Below are positions 46,678 to 55,282 of a stretch of DNA of 64,000 bases, piece after piece. The position numbers and the translations under genes were made by a program. The notes under the pieces are model-generated. The model had not been told where the DNA came from. It saw nothing but the letters and a program-made list of their open reading frames with translations, and searched no databases. This DNA is from Azospirillum sp. TSA2s. GTDB lineage: Bacteria; Pseudomonadota; Alphaproteobacteria; Azospirillales; Azospirillaceae. The stretch's first letter is position 1; each line of letters begins with the position of its first letter. The stretch covers positions 2,071,501 to 2,135,500 of the forward strand of contig NZ_CP039650.1 of NCBI RefSeq assembly GCF_004923315.1, given 5' to 3'.

Positions 46678-47832
46678 CTAGGCCGATGCCTTGGCGGGGA
46701 GCCGGCGGTAGCTTTCGGCCAGATCGGCGCCGGCGTTGCGGACGGCGGTGCGCTCGAAGCGCGCCATGGCGGTCAGCGCCTCGACTCCGAATCCGGCGAC
46801 CGCCGGCAGCCCGTCGCCGCCGATCAGCGAGGCGGCGCGGAACCACTCCAGCCGGTCGACCAGACCGGCGCCGAGCAGGGCGCCGGCGATGGACGCTCCG
46901 CCCTCCACCAGCACGCGGGTGATGCCGCGGGAGGCGAGGGCGGCCATTGCGGCGGCTGGATCGATGCGGTCATCAACACCGGTGGCGACCGGGATCACCT
47001 CGACGCCGAGCGCGGTCAGCGCCTCGGCATGGGCGGGGTCGGGGGAGGGGCCGGTGAGGACCCAGGTCGGGATGCGGCCGGCACCAGTGGCGAGTTTCGC
47101 CGTCGGGGGCAGGCGGAGGCTGCTGTCCACAACCACGCGGACCGGGCTGCGGTCTTCCAGGCCGGGAAGGCGACAGGTCAATTCGGGATCGTCGGCCAGC
47201 GCGGTGCCGATGCCGACCAGGATGGCGTCGTGGCTGGCGCGCAGCCGGTGGCCCCAGGCACGGGCGGTGGGGCCGGTGATCCATTGCGACTCGCCGGTGG
47301 CGGTGGCGATGCGGCCGTCCAGCGTGCTGGCGACCTTCAGCGTCACCAGCGGGCGGCCCAGCGTGATGCGGTTGAAGAAGCCCTCGTTCAGGGCCAGAGC
47401 CTCGGCCTCGCAGACGCCGGTCGTGACCTCGATGCCGGCATCGCGCAGCCGGGTCAGACCGCCGCCGGCAACGCGCGGGTCGGGGTCCTGGCAGGCGACG
47501 ACGACGCGCGCCACCCTCGCCTCCACCAGCGCCAGGGCGCAGGGCGGCGTCTTGCCATAATGATTGCAGGGTTCGAGCGTGACGTAGGCGGTGGCGCCGA
47601 CTGCTCCCTCACGGGCTCCGCCGGAGAGGCTGCGGGCGCGGACCAGCGCCTCCGTCTCGGCGTGCGGCCGGCCGCCGGGCTGGGTCCAGCCGCGGCCGAT
47701 CACGGCGCCGTCGCGGACCAGAACGCAGCCGACCGCCGGATTCGGCCAGGTCCGCCCCAGCCCGCGCGCGGCGAGCGACAGGGCGGCGCGCATGTGGCGC
47801 AGGTCGGTGTCTGTATCGGAATGAACGGGCAC
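46678..47832 (-). CDS. ribD: Bifunctional riboflavin deaminase-reductase RibD
   Basis: Catalyses steps two and three of riboflavin synthesis. N-terminal zinc deaminase (about 1-150): GRPHAETEALVRARS (His and Glu) and YVTLEPCNHYGKTPPCALAL (two Cys ligands). C-terminal NADPH reductase (about 155-375): PLVTLKVASTLDGRIATATG, SQWITGPTARAWGHRLRASH, DAILVGIGTALADDPELTCR, and RVLVEGGASIAGALLGAGLV DRL. 384 residues. Start is GTG at 47832. It lies 79 bases upstream of ribE. I saw no FMN riboswitch in front. Confidence 0.95.
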   Translation of the reverse strand: MPVHSDTDTDLRHMRAALSLAARGLGRTWPNPAVGCVLVRDGAVIGRGWTQPGGRPHAETEALVRARSLSGGAREGAVGATAYVTLEPCNHYGKTPPCALALVEARVARVVVACQDPDPRVAGGGLTRLRDAGIEVTTGVCEAEALALNEGFFNRITLGRPLVTLKVASTLDGRIATATGESQWITGPTARAWGHRLRASHDAILVGIGTALADDPELTCRLPGLEDRSPVRVVVDSSLRLPPTAKLATGAGRIPTWVLTGPSPDPAHAEALTALGVEVIPVATGVDDRIDPAAAMAALASRGITRVLVEGGASIAGALLGAGLVDRLEWFRAASLIGGDGLPAVAGFGVEALTAMARFERTAVRNAGADLAESYRRLPAKASA

Positions 47833-47858
47833 GGAGGGTCAGGCTATCGGCCAGGCGA

Positions 47859-48353
47859 TCAGCTGCCGGGGCCCTTGCCCTTGGTGTCCTTGGCGGAGAA
47901 GCGGCCGACGTTGCCCATCATCTGTTCCAGGAAGCCCATCTCGCGGCCGGCGGTCGGGGTGGTGCGTTCCACCAGATCGACGTCCTGGCCTGCCGACTTG
48001 TCGAGCGTCTTGATCTCGCGCAGGACGCCGCTGTCGTCGAAATGGGCGACGACGACGCGGCGCTCGGTCACTTCCGGCTCGAAGAAGGCGGTCTTCTCGG
48101 TCTTCTGGCCGATATAGTACCAGACGTTCGGATCGAAGGTGCCGACCGAGGTCGGCGTGCCCAGCACCGCGGCGACGTCGTCGCGCCGGCTCTGGCCCGG
48201 CTGCAGCTCTGCCACCAGCTGTGGGTCCGTCAGGTTGCCGCGGGTGGCGACGACGGGCGAGCAGCCGGTCGCGGCAAGGCCGGCGAGCAGGACGCTGCCC
48301 AGCAGGGCGGTGCGAATGACGGTGCGGGGGGCGGAAAAGTTCGATCTGGTCAT
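47859..48353 (-). CDS. bamE: Outer-membrane assembly lipoprotein BamE
   Basis: Small lipoprotein of the BAM complex that inserts beta-barrel proteins. MTRSNFSAPRTVIRTALLGS then VLLAGLAATGCSPVV: lipobox AATGC, lipidated Cys near residue 31. The SmpA/OmlA fold follows: LVAELQPGQSRRDDVAAVLG TPTSVGTFDPNVWYYIGQK, then VVVAHFDDSGVLREI. The C-terminal tail (about 115-164) is longer than in E. coli, as in other alphaproteobacteria. It heads the minus-strand run and is 26 bases before ribD. Divergent from the bc1 chaperone. Confidence 0.94.
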   Translation of the reverse strand: MTRSNFSAPRTVIRTALLGSVLLAGLAATGCSPVVATRGNLTDPQLVAELQPGQSRRDDVAAVLGTPTSVGTFDPNVWYYIGQKTEKTAFFEPEVTERRVVVAHFDDSGVLREIKTLDKSAGQDVDLVERTTPTAGREMGFLEQMMGNVGRFSAKDTKGKGPGS

Positions 48354-48484
48354 GGTGCTCGGGCTATGATGGAGCCGGCGGGGCAGAGAGGCCGTCCACG
48401 GCTGTGGACAGTCTCCGGGCAGGACAATCGCACCGGCTGCTTCGCCCTGTCAACGAGACTCCGAGTCGGGAAGGGCTGCCGTTC

Positions 48485-49066
48485 GTGTCAGGAAGCTTTA
48501 TCGGCCGTCTGCTGGCCCCTTTGATGTCCGGTATCGGTGGCGGTGCGCGTGCCCGCAACGCCACGGCGGTGGGCGGGCTGTTCACCGCCATCGTCCGCCG
48601 CGCTCGCGAGCCGGCCTTCTACAGTGCGCTCGCCGTGCCCGACACGCTCGACGGACGGTTCGAGATGGTGGCGCTGCATCTGCTGCTGGTGATGCGCCGG
48701 CTGAAGGGGCAGGGCGCGGAGGCGGGCAAACTGTCGCAGCGCCTCTATGAGACGATGGTCGACGATTTCGAGAAGTCGCTGCTGGAGATGGGGGTCGGCG
48801 ACAGCGGCATCGCCCGGCGGGTCAAGACGATGGCCCGCGGCATGGCCGGGCGAATCCGCGCCTATGACGAGGCGCTGGCCGACTCCGGCCACGGCAGGCT
48901 GGAGGTGGCGCTCGACAACAACCTCTACGGCACGGTGGACCCGGTGCCGGACGGGGTGCTGGTGTCCATGGCCGCCTATGTCCGCGCCTGCGCCGCGGCG
49001 CTCGACGCCCAGCCGCTGGAGTCGCTGATGCAGGGGGAGGTCCGCTTCGCCCCGGTGCCGGCGTGA
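48485..49066 (+). CDS. Ubiquinol-cytochrome c chaperone (CBP3 family)
   Basis: Homologue of mitochondrial Cbp3/UQCC1, which helps cytochrome b synthesis and bc1 assembly. GTG at 48485 (VSGSFIGRLLAPLMSGIGGG) gives 193 residues; the ORF extends to 48404 without a ribosome site. Conserved core: RAREPAFYSALAVPDTLDGR FEMVALHLLLVMRRLKGQ (about 40-78), SQRLYETMVDDFEKSLLEMG VGDSGIARRVK (about 87-118), and RIRAYDEALADSGHGRLEVA LDNNLYG. Location between bamE and yceD is conserved in Rhodospirillales as far as I know. Confidence 0.92.
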   Translation: MSGSFIGRLLAPLMSGIGGGARARNATAVGGLFTAIVRRAREPAFYSALAVPDTLDGRFEMVALHLLLVMRRLKGQGAEAGKLSQRLYETMVDDFEKSLLEMGVGDSGIARRVKTMARGMAGRIRAYDEALADSGHGRLEVALDNNLYGTVDPVPDGVLVSMAAYVRACAAALDAQPLESLMQGEVRFAPVPA

Positions 49067-49246
49067 GCGTTGCACTATATAAGGTGAGCGATGAATCGCC
49101 CGCAGCCGGGCGGCCGATGCTCGGGGCGATGCCCGGGGCGATGCTTGAGGGCTTGCCTTTCCGGTCCGGCGGCCGCATGTGACTTGAGTGATGCCGGTCG
49201 CCCGTCGCGCCGGCCGTTTCGGTTTTCGATCAGAGAGTCTTTCGCC

Positions 49247-49834
49247 ATGAGCCCTGCCAACGGTGCCCTGCCGGCCCCGGAATTCTCGCGCATCGTCCCT
49301 GCCGACGCGGTGCGCCGTGCCGACGTGACCGAAATCATCGAAGCGACGGAGACGGAGCGCAAGGCGCTGGCCGAGCGGCTGGAACTGGAGGCGATCGGCA
49401 GCCTGACCGCCACGGTGAAACTGCGCGCGGTGCGCGGCGGCCAGATGATCCGCGTCTCCGGCCAACTGGAGGCCGACGTGGTGCAGACCTGCGTCGTCAC
49501 GCTGGAACCGGTGCCCGCCCATGTCAGCGAGAGCTTCGATGCGCTGTTCGCCCCGCCGTCGATGATCGAGGACCAGGGGCTGGAGGTCGATTTCGACCCG
49601 TCCCTGTCGGACGAGGACATTCCCGAGCCGATGGAGAACAACCGAATCGACATCGGCGAACTGACGGCGCAGCACCTGTCGCTCGGTCTCGACCCCTATC
49701 CTCATGCCGAGGGCGTGGAATTCGAGGACTATCGCGAGCATGAGGGCGAGGAGACGGCGGAGGAAGAGGTGGCGGAAGAGCCTGAGAAGCCCAATCCTTT
49801 CGCCGTCCTGCAGCAGTTGAAGTCGCGCAACTGA
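49247..49834 (+). CDS. yceD: YceD/DUF177 protein upstream of rpmF
   Basis: DUF177 proteins are encoded next to rpmF in most bacteria and have been linked to 23S rRNA or large-subunit metabolism. ATG at 49247 gives 195 residues: EFSRIVPADAVRRADVTEII EAT, ALAERLELEAIGSLTATVKL, then VSGQLEADVVQTCVVTLEPV PAHVSESFDALF (core with one Cys of the usual C-x-R/V motif), and the acidic DIGELTAQHLSLGLDPYPHA motif. The C-terminus is very acidic (EGEETAEEEVAEE). Ends 190 bases before rpmF. Confidence 0.92.
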   Translation: MSPANGALPAPEFSRIVPADAVRRADVTEIIEATETERKALAERLELEAIGSLTATVKLRAVRGGQMIRVSGQLEADVVQTCVVTLEPVPAHVSESFDALFAPPSMIEDQGLEVDFDPSLSDEDIPEPMENNRIDIGELTAQHLSLGLDPYPHAEGVEFEDYREHEGEETAEEEVAEEPEKPNPFAVLQQLKSRN

Positions 49835-49842
49835 TCAGGCTG

Positions 49843-49870
49843 TTGCTTTCCCCGCCGTGCCTTGTATAAG
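49843..49870 (+). promoter_or_regulatory. Probable sigma70-type promoter for rpmF-plsX-fabH
   Basis: TTGCTT (49843-49848) and TATAAG (49865-49870) are spaced by 16 bases. It follows the yceD stop and would allow rpmF to be transcribed independently of yceD. Confidence 0.5.
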
Positions 49871-49975
49871 GGCCGGCATTTCCACCCCCACCAATGAGCG
49901 GCGCGGGGTTGCGAAATGGGGGTTGTTCGGGCTTGCCCTTTGGGGGCATTTGCCTTATTGAATGCCGCTCGCGCT

Positions 49976-50002
49976 GGGCGGCCCCTGTTCGGGCCGCCCT
50001 TT
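49976..50002 (+). promoter_or_regulatory. Strong hairpin in the rpmF leader (attenuator-like)
   Basis: GGGCGGCCC (49976-49984) pairs with GGGCCGCCC (49991-49999), loop CTGTTC, followed by TTT. It ends about 25 bases before the rpmF ATG, between promoter and gene, so it would act within the transcript: an attenuator, a processing site, or a terminator for yceD readthrough. Confidence 0.5.
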
Positions 50003-50024
50003 CCAATGAAGAGAGTTTACGGTC

Positions 50025-50213
50025 ATGGCTGTTCCGAAGAAGAAGACCTCCAAGTCGCGGCGCAACATGCGGCGTTCGCACCACGCTCTGCCGACCTCGG
50101 CGTACAACGAGTGCCCGAACTGCGGCGAGCTGAAGCGTCCGCACCACGTCTGCGGGTCTTGCGGCCATTACGACCAGCGTGAAGTGGTTCAGAGCGGCAC
50201 CGCGGCCGCTTGA
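50025..50213 (+). CDS. rpmF: 50S ribosomal protein L32
   Basis: 62 residues: [20 protein letters not shown], then the zinc-ribbon Cys-x2-Cys pairs in [22 protein letters not shown]. All four Cys are kept, so this is the zinc-containing form; I see no Cys-less paralogue here. Basic N-terminal tail reaches into the ribosome. ATG at 50025 follows GAAGAGAG. The yceD-rpmF-plsX-fabH order is highly conserved. Confidence 0.98.
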   Translation: MAVPKKKTSKSRRNMRRSHHALPTSAYNECPNCGELKRPHHVCGSCGHYDQREVVQSGTAAA

Positions 50214-50295
50214 TCCGGATCGCGTTGTCTGAGGTCCCGATGACCGGGGGCGCTGGTCGCCCCTGCCGGGGTCCAAGCCGGGGAGCCTGTTCGCG

Positions 50296-51348
50296 GTGAG
50301 CCAGCGCCTGACCATCGCCCTGGATGCCATGGGTGGCGATCACGGCCCCGACATGGTCATTGCCGGGGCGGACATCGCGCGGGAGCGCCATCCCGACGTG
50401 CGCTTTCTGCTGTATGGCGACCAGCAGCGGCTTGAACCGCTGCTGAACCAGCGGCCTGCGTTGAAGGCGGTGGCGGAAATCCGCCACACCGCCGACTTCG
50501 TGGCCGGTGACGCCAAACCGGCAGTGGCGCTGCGCGCCGGTCGCCAGTCCAGCATGCGGCTTGCCATCGACGCCGTTGCGGCGGGCGAGGCTGCCTGCGT
50601 GGTGTCGGCCGGCAACACCGGCGCCCTGATGGCGATGGCGAAATTCGTGCTGAAGACGCTGCCGGGCATCGACCGGCCGGCGATGGCCTCCTTCTTCCCG
50701 ACGCAACGGGGCGAGAGCGTGATGCTGGACCTCGGCGCCAACGCCGAATGCCAGCCGGAAAATCTCGTCCAGTTCGCCGTGATGGGGGCCGTCTTCGCGC
50801 GCGCCATCCTGGGCCTTCCGGAGCCGTCGATCGGTGTGCTGAACATCGGGTCGGAGGACATGAAGGGCAACGAGGTGGTGCGTGCCGCGGCGGCCAGCCT
50901 GCGCGACATGCCGCTGCCCGGCCGCTTCCATGGCTTCGTCGAAGGCACGGACATCGGGTTGGGAACGGTCGACGTCATCGTCACCGACGGCTTCACCGGC
51001 AATGTCGCGCTGAAGACGGCGGAGGGCACGGCCAAGCTGTTCTCCGAGTTCCTGCGCCGGACCTTCGCGACGTCGTTCCTGGCTCGGATCGGTTATCTGC
51101 TGGCACGCGGCGCCTTCAAGCGCTTCCGCGAGCGGATCGACCCGCGCCGCTACAACGGCGCGATGTTCCTGGGCCTGCGCGGCGTCTGCGTGAAGAGCCA
51201 TGGCGGCACCGACGCGGTCGGCTTCGCCAACGCCGTCGCGGTCGCCGTCAATCTGGCGACGCACGGCTTCAACGAACGCATCAAGGAAGAGATGGGGCGC
51301 ATAGCCGACGCGAACCCTCTTTCCGACACGAAGGCGGCGGCGGGCTGA
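50296..51348 (+). CDS. plsX: Phosphate acyltransferase PlsX
   Basis: Converts acyl-ACP to acyl-phosphate, the donor for PlsY in phosphatidic acid synthesis. GTG at 50296 gives SQRLTIALDAMGGDHGPDMV, the family opening; 350 residues. Further landmarks: VSAGNTGALMAMAKFVLKTL, LDLGANAECQPENLVQFAVM G, LNIGSEDMKGNEVV, EGTDIGLGTVDVIVTDGFTG NVALKT, and GGTDAVGFANAVAVAVNL at the C-terminus. It ends three bases before fabH. Confidence 0.97.
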   Translation: MSQRLTIALDAMGGDHGPDMVIAGADIARERHPDVRFLLYGDQQRLEPLLNQRPALKAVAEIRHTADFVAGDAKPAVALRAGRQSSMRLAIDAVAAGEAACVVSAGNTGALMAMAKFVLKTLPGIDRPAMASFFPTQRGESVMLDLGANAECQPENLVQFAVMGAVFARAILGLPEPSIGVLNIGSEDMKGNEVVRAAAASLRDMPLPGRFHGFVEGTDIGLGTVDVIVTDGFTGNVALKTAEGTAKLFSEFLRRTFATSFLARIGYLLARGAFKRFRERIDPRRYNGAMFLGLRGVCVKSHGGTDAVGFANAVAVAVNLATHGFNERIKEEMGRIADANPLSDTKAAAG

Positions 51349-51351
51349 ACA

Positions 51352-52323
51352 ATGGTCATGCGTTCCCGAGTTCTGGGTTGCGGTATCTTCCTGCCGTCCA
51401 ACGTCGTCACCAATCAAGATCTGGAACAGCGGGTCGACACGTCGGACGAGTGGATCGTCCAGCGCACCGGCATCAAGTCGCGCCACATCGCCGCGGAGGG
51501 GGAGAAGACCTCCGACCTCGCCATCGCCGCGGCGACCCGCGCGCTGGAGCATGCCGGCGTGCCGGCTTCCAGCATCGACTGCATCATCCTGGCCACCACC
51601 ACGCCCGACAACACCTTCCCGGCAACGGCGACCAAGGTGCAGGCGGCGTTGGGGACCAAGGGCTTCGCCATGGACATCCAGGCGGTGTGCGCCGGATTCG
51701 TCTATGCCATGTCGGTGGCCGACAATTTCCTGCGCAACGGTCAGGCGCGCCGCGCCCTGGTGATCGGGGCGGAGACCTTCTCCCGCCTGCTCGACTGGAA
51801 CGATCGCACCACCTGCGTGCTGTTCGGCGACGGCGCCGGCGCCATCGTTCTGGAAGCCTATGAGGGCAAGGGCGATTCGTCCGACCGCGGCGTGCTGTCC
51901 ACCCACCTGCATTCCGACGGCAGCCAGTACGACCTGCTCTATGTCGACGGCGGCGCGTCGTCCACCGGCACCATCGGCCATGTCCGCATGCACGGGCAGG
52001 AAATCTTCCGCCATGCCGTGTCCAAGCTGTCGGCGGTGGTGGAGGAGGCTCTGGTCGCCAACGGCCTCGAGTCGACCGACATCGACTGGATGGTGCCGCA
52101 CCAGGCCAACCGCCGCATCATCGACGGGCTGGCCCGCAAGATGAAGCTGTCGCCGGAAAAGGTGGTGCTGACGGTGGACCGCCACGGCAACACCTCGGCC
52201 GCGTCGATCCCGCTGGCGCTGGGCGAGGCGGTTGCCGACGGCCGCATCAAGCGCGGCGACCTGATCCTGATGGAAGCCATCGGCGGCGGCCTGACCTGGG
52301 GTTCGGCGCTGATCCGCTGGTAA
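51352..52323 (+). CDS. fabH: Beta-ketoacyl-ACP synthase III
   Basis: Starts fatty-acid synthesis by condensing acetyl-CoA with malonyl-ACP. 323 residues beginning [20 protein letters not shown]. The catalytic triad is visible: Cys in [19 protein letters not shown] (about 112), His in [14 protein letters not shown] (about 250) and Asn in [18 protein letters not shown] (about 280). [20 protein letters not shown] is the CoA entry segment. Coupled to plsX. With fabI at 19349 it gives the window both initiation and final reduction of the FAS II cycle. Confidence 0.97.
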   Translation: MVMRSRVLGCGIFLPSNVVTNQDLEQRVDTSDEWIVQRTGIKSRHIAAEGEKTSDLAIAAATRALEHAGVPASSIDCIILATTTPDNTFPATATKVQAALGTKGFAMDIQAVCAGFVYAMSVADNFLRNGQARRALVIGAETFSRLLDWNDRTTCVLFGDGAGAIVLEAYEGKGDSSDRGVLSTHLHSDGSQYDLLYVDGGASSTGTIGHVRMHGQEIFRHAVSKLSAVVEEALVANGLESTDIDWMVPHQANRRIIDGLARKMKLSPEKVVLTVDRHGNTSAASIPLALGEAVADGRIKRGDLILMEAIGGGLTWGSALIRW

Positions 52324-52480
52324 GCCGCCGCCGCTCCCTCCCCATCTCCCCGTCAGCATGCTGCGCTGCAACCCCGGCCGGACTTCGGCCGGGCCGTTTG
52401 CGCCTGCCAAGCTTTTGAATTGACGGACCTTCTTCCCCCGGATTACCGTCTTCGCAATGGTTGCGGGGGGAGGTCGAACA

Positions 52481-52813
52481 ATGTCGCAAAACACTGTCAC
52501 GCGCGCGCAATTGAGCGAAGCCGTCTATCAGGAAGTCGGTCTTTCGCGCAATGAATCGGCCGATCTGGTCGAAACCGTCCTGGACGAGATTTCCGATGCG
52601 CTCGCCCGGGGGGAGATGGTGAAGATCTCGTCCTTCGGCAGCTTTCAGGTCCGCCAGAAGGGCGAGCGAATCGGCCGCAACCCCAAGACCGGGGAAGAGG
52701 TGCCGATCCTGCCGCGCCGCGTCCTGGTCTTCCGTGCCAGCCATGTGCTGAAGAACCGCATCAACGACGTTCAGGAGGGTGGGGCGCCGACGCCCGCGCG
52801 GGCGCTGTCCTGA
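52481..52813 (+). CDS. ihfA: Integration host factor, alpha subunit
   Basis: DNA-bending HU-family protein; partner of IhfB. ATG at 52481 follows [32 protein letters not shown], then [60 protein letters not shown]: the beta-ribbon arm with the intercalating Pro ([12 protein letters not shown]). 110 residues, a little longer at the C-terminus than E. coli IhfA. The ihfA-merR pair after fabH is common in alphaproteobacteria. Confidence 0.95.
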   Translation: MSQNTVTRAQLSEAVYQEVGLSRNESADLVETVLDEISDALARGEMVKISSFGSFQVRQKGERIGRNPKTGEEVPILPRRVLVFRASHVLKNRINDVQEGGAPTPARALS

Positions 52814-52919
52814 CGCCGGCCGTTTCCGATGATGATCCGGAAGCCCTGCCCATCGCCGTGCCGTGCCGTCTCGCGGACCGTCGCCCCCGATTGTTGTCGG
52901 ATGGCGGCCTGATCCGGTC

Positions 52920-53384
52920 ATGAAATCCGCCACGGCCTATCGCACCATCAGCGAGGTATCGACCGACCTCAACGTGCCTCAGCATGTGCTGCGGTTCTGG
53001 GAGACGAAATTTCCCCAGATCCGCCCGCTGAAGCGCGGCGGCGGCCGACGCTATTACCGGCCGGAGGATGTCGAGCTTCTGCGGCGCATCCAGGCGCTGC
53101 TGTACGAGGACCGCTATACCATCAAGGGCGTTCAACGCCTGTTGAAGGAAGGGCGGATGGCCGACCCGACGCCGCCGCTGCCGGAAGATACGGATGATGG
53201 TGGCGACGTAGCGGATACCGAGGCTTTTGCCGGGGACGAGTCCGATGACGGCGGGGAGGGCGGTGCCGATCATCCGCCCCTGTCCGATGCCGTGCGTCAC
53301 GAGATCACCATGGTGCTGGACGAACTGAAATCGCTGCGATCGGTGCTGTCCCGCCTGTCCGAAATGGGGAGCAAAAAAAGCTGA
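52920..53384 (+). CDS. MerR-family transcriptional regulator downstream of ihfA
   Basis: 154-residue regulator with an N-terminal MerR winged helix: [60 protein letters not shown] (about 6-65). A short linker rich in Asp/Gly/Glu (about 85-125) and a C-terminal coiled coil ([25 protein letters not shown]) follow. No Cys cluster for metal binding, so it is not a classical metal sensor. ATG at 52920 is preferred to an upstream extension to 52863. Target genes unknown. Confidence 0.9.
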   Translation: MKSATAYRTISEVSTDLNVPQHVLRFWETKFPQIRPLKRGGGRRYYRPEDVELLRRIQALLYEDRYTIKGVQRLLKEGRMADPTPPLPEDTDDGGDVADTEAFAGDESDDGGEGGADHPPLSDAVRHEITMVLDELKSLRSVLSRLSEMGSKKS

Positions 53385-53403
53385 AAAATCATCACGGGAG
53401 ATG

Positions 53404-53432
53404 TTGCATCGGCAAAAGCCCGCGGCTATAGT
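53404..53432 (+). promoter_or_regulatory. sigma70-type promoter of the tRNA-Pro gene
   Basis: TTGCAT (53404-53409), 17-base spacer, TATAGT (53427-53432), about 46 bases before the tRNA. A near-consensus stable-RNA promoter, between the merR stop and the tRNA. Confidence 0.7.
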
Positions 53433-53478
53433 CCCGTTCCCTTCCGGAGCCAAGCCGCAAGCACTGCGGTGAAGTTGA

Positions 53479-53555
53479 CGGAGCGTAGCGCAGCCTGGTA
53501 GCGCATCAGACTGGGGGTCTGGGGGTCGCAGGTTCGAATCCTGTCGCTCCGACCA
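53479..53555 (+). tRNA. tRNA-Pro (anticodon GGG)
   Basis: 77 nt with an encoded CCA. Acceptor CGGAGCG (53479-53485) pairs with CGCTCCG (53545-53551); D arm GCGC...GCGC; anticodon stem TCAGA/TCTGG (one U-G pair) with loop CTGGGGG, anticodon GGG at 53513-53515; T arm GCAGG-TTCGAAT-CCTGT. It reads CCC and CCU proline codons, which are frequent in the Pro-rich genes of the window. Confidence 0.97.
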
Positions 53556-53850
53556 GTTCCGGAAGGATCGTAAAAGCCTTGGAACCTAACGGTTCCAAGG
53601 CTTTTTCTTTGCTCGCGTCCTGGGGTGTCTTCGATGCAGCCTCGGCATCCGTTTGCGACTCTTGTTTGCGACTTGACGACGCTGCCGCGTTGGCGAAGAC
53701 CTTCATCGGGATCGACTCCACCGCATTGCGTGCCGCTTCGTCGGCTACCCGCAGATACCGCTTCGTCGTCTCGTAACTCCGGTGCCGCGCCAACTGCTGG
53801 GTGACGGCGGCGGTCACATAGCTCGCATTGGTGTCGTGGAAGCAGTCCAA
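53506..53850 (-). pseudogene. Tyrosine-recombinase (integrase) C-terminal relic beside tRNA-Pro
   Basis: The open frame encodes a piece of a phage-type integrase: MDCFHDTNASYVTAAVTQQL, then ARHRSYETTKRYLRVADEAA, matching the C-terminal H-x-T-x-Y block of tyrosine recombinases (ARH...ETTKRYLR with the Tyr nucleophile region). It lacks the N-terminal and core domains, and appears internally shortened before VTQQLARH. Its 3' part is not integrase: it reads antisense through the tRNA terminator and the tRNA itself, giving the familiar VGATGFEPATPRPP. The likely history is an element that integrated in the tRNA 3' end and then decayed. Confidence 0.75.
53572..53610 (+). terminator. Rho-independent terminator of tRNA-Pro
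   Basis: AAAAGCCTTGGAACC (53572-53586) pairs perfectly over 15 bp with GGTTCCAAGGCTTTT (53591-53605), loop TAAC, with the T-run continuing TTTTTCTTT. Confidence 0.92.
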
Positions 53851-53923
53851 CCGGCACGCCTCCGGTGGAAAAGAGGGCGACTAAGCGAGGCTTTGGGCCG
53901 GGGGCAGGTCGCCATGGCTCTGG

Positions 53924-55282
53924 TTACCGACTTCTGCATCTCCCAAGGTTGGGGGAGGCGGTGCGGCCGGCCAGCAGGATGATCAGGCCCAGCAGCATCA
54001 GGGCGGCGAAGAACAAATAGGACTGCAGAACGTTCAGCGGCGTGTCGGCCAGCGCGTTGAGCGGCCAGAACAGCATATTGCCGGCCAGGAAATAGGCTGC
54101 GGCCAGCAGCGGCACCGCACCGGCCGGCCGCTGCAGACCCGGTTCCAACAGCATCAGGAAGGCCAGCGCGAAGGCCGGCAGCAGGATGCCGTAATGATGC
54201 ACCCAGGCAACCGGCGAACCGACCGTGAAGCAGATACCGGCAATGACGAAGGGCAGGAGCCGCTCTGCCGCCCGGTCGCGCCGGCGCCAGAGCAAGCCGA
54301 AGCCGACGAAGGCGATACCGGAGATCTGCGTCGCAAGGTGAACGGCCGGATTGTAAGGGGCGAAGGCCTCCGCCGACCAGTCGAGGTTGTTGCCGTTGTG
54401 CAGCAGGCGGTTGACCAACCCGTTGACGGTTTGATTGGCGTAGTAGCTCTCGCCATGTTGGTCAATGAACACCAGCACCTGCAGATAATCGGCCATCGGC
54501 GCGAAGCCGTAGAACAGCGTCGCCAGCGCGACACCCGGCACCACAACCGCCGCCCAGCCTGCCGCCATCCGCCAATCGCCGCGCAGGGCGGCCCAGAGGA
54601 GAAACAGCGACATCTGCGGCTTCAACAAGGTCGAGGCACCCAGCAGCGCGCCGCACAAAAACCGGCGGTCCCGCAGCAGGGCGATGCAGGCGAACACGAA
54701 GGCCGCATCCAGCCAAAGTTGGATCTGGCCAAGCGAGAAGGCTTCCATCACCGGGTAGAAACACAAGGTGGTCATGAACCCGAAGCCGACCAGTAGCACC
54801 TGAGTCGGCCGGTCACTCGACGCGCCCGGTATCCGCAATCGGGCAGCCATCTCCAGCACCAGGATCGCCATCCCGGCCGCAGTCACCAGCACGAACAGCA
54901 GGTTGACGCGCGCGAATGCGATGAGATTCAGCACCCCCAGCGCCTTCATCGCCTCCAGGGGCAGAAGCGAGGTCAACGGGTACTGGAACTTGATGTGCTG
55001 TTTGAAGAACACCTCGTCATAGACGTTCTCGCCGTGGCGTTCTTGCAGCCAGTTCAGCGCTTTGATCATCGGGTACCAGCTGTCGACCTGGATCAGATCC
55101 GGGTTCTGCAGCATGAACAGATTGTGGATATTTGTCAGATTGCTGGCATGACCGCCGCGGTGCAGCGCCAGACCGACCAGTCCGGTCGTCAGCGCCACGA
55201 ACATCCATGCCAGGATGATGATGAACTTGACCCGGCCAGCGCCGTGGGGACCTGTTCGCAGGAACTGAATCGTTGGTTGCAT
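53924..55282 (-). CDS. GT87/DUF2029-type membrane glycosyltransferase
   Basis: Polytopic membrane protein of the GT-C mannosyltransferase-like DUF2029 family. ATG at 55282 gives about 452 residues with roughly ten hydrophobic segments (for example VKFIIILAWMFVALTTGLVG near the start). Family-like features: FFKQHIKFQYPLTSLLPLEA (the extracytoplasmic loop with F-x-Y-P), GQIQLWLDAAFVFACIALLR and GASTLLKPQMSLFLLWAALR (the KPQ motif), and NQTVNGLVNRLLHNGNNLDW. Substrate unknown, probably a polyprenyl-phosphate-linked sugar. No other polysaccharide genes nearby. It lies between the integrase relic and an AT-richer gap, so it may be acquired. Confidence 0.85.
   Translation of the reverse strand: MQPTIQFLRTGPHGAGRVKFIIILAWMFVALTTGLVGLALHRGGHASNLTNIHNLFMLQNPDLIQVDSWYPMIKALNWLQERHGENVYDEVFFKQHIKFQYPLTSLLPLEAMKALGVLNLIAFARVNLLFVLVTAAGMAILVLEMAARLRIPGASSDRPTQVLLVGFGFMTTLCFYPVMEAFSLGQIQLWLDAAFVFACIALLRDRRFLCGALLGASTLLKPQMSLFLLWAALRGDWRMAAGWAAVVVPGVALATLFYGFAPMADYLQVLVFIDQHGESYYANQTVNGLVNRLLHNGNNLDWSAEAFAPYNPAVHLATQISGIAFVGFGLLWRRRDRAAERLLPFVIAGICFTVGSPVAWVHHYGILLPAFALAFLMLLEPGLQRPAGAVPLLAAAYFLAGNMLFWPLNALADTPLNVLQSYLFFAALMLLGLIILLAGRTASPNLGRCRSR

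Noticed and set aside
47833-48484. Possible FMN riboswitch ahead of ribD
   Set aside because: bamE occupies the upstream region, with only 26 bases before ribD, and none of the conserved FMN-element blocks are seen.
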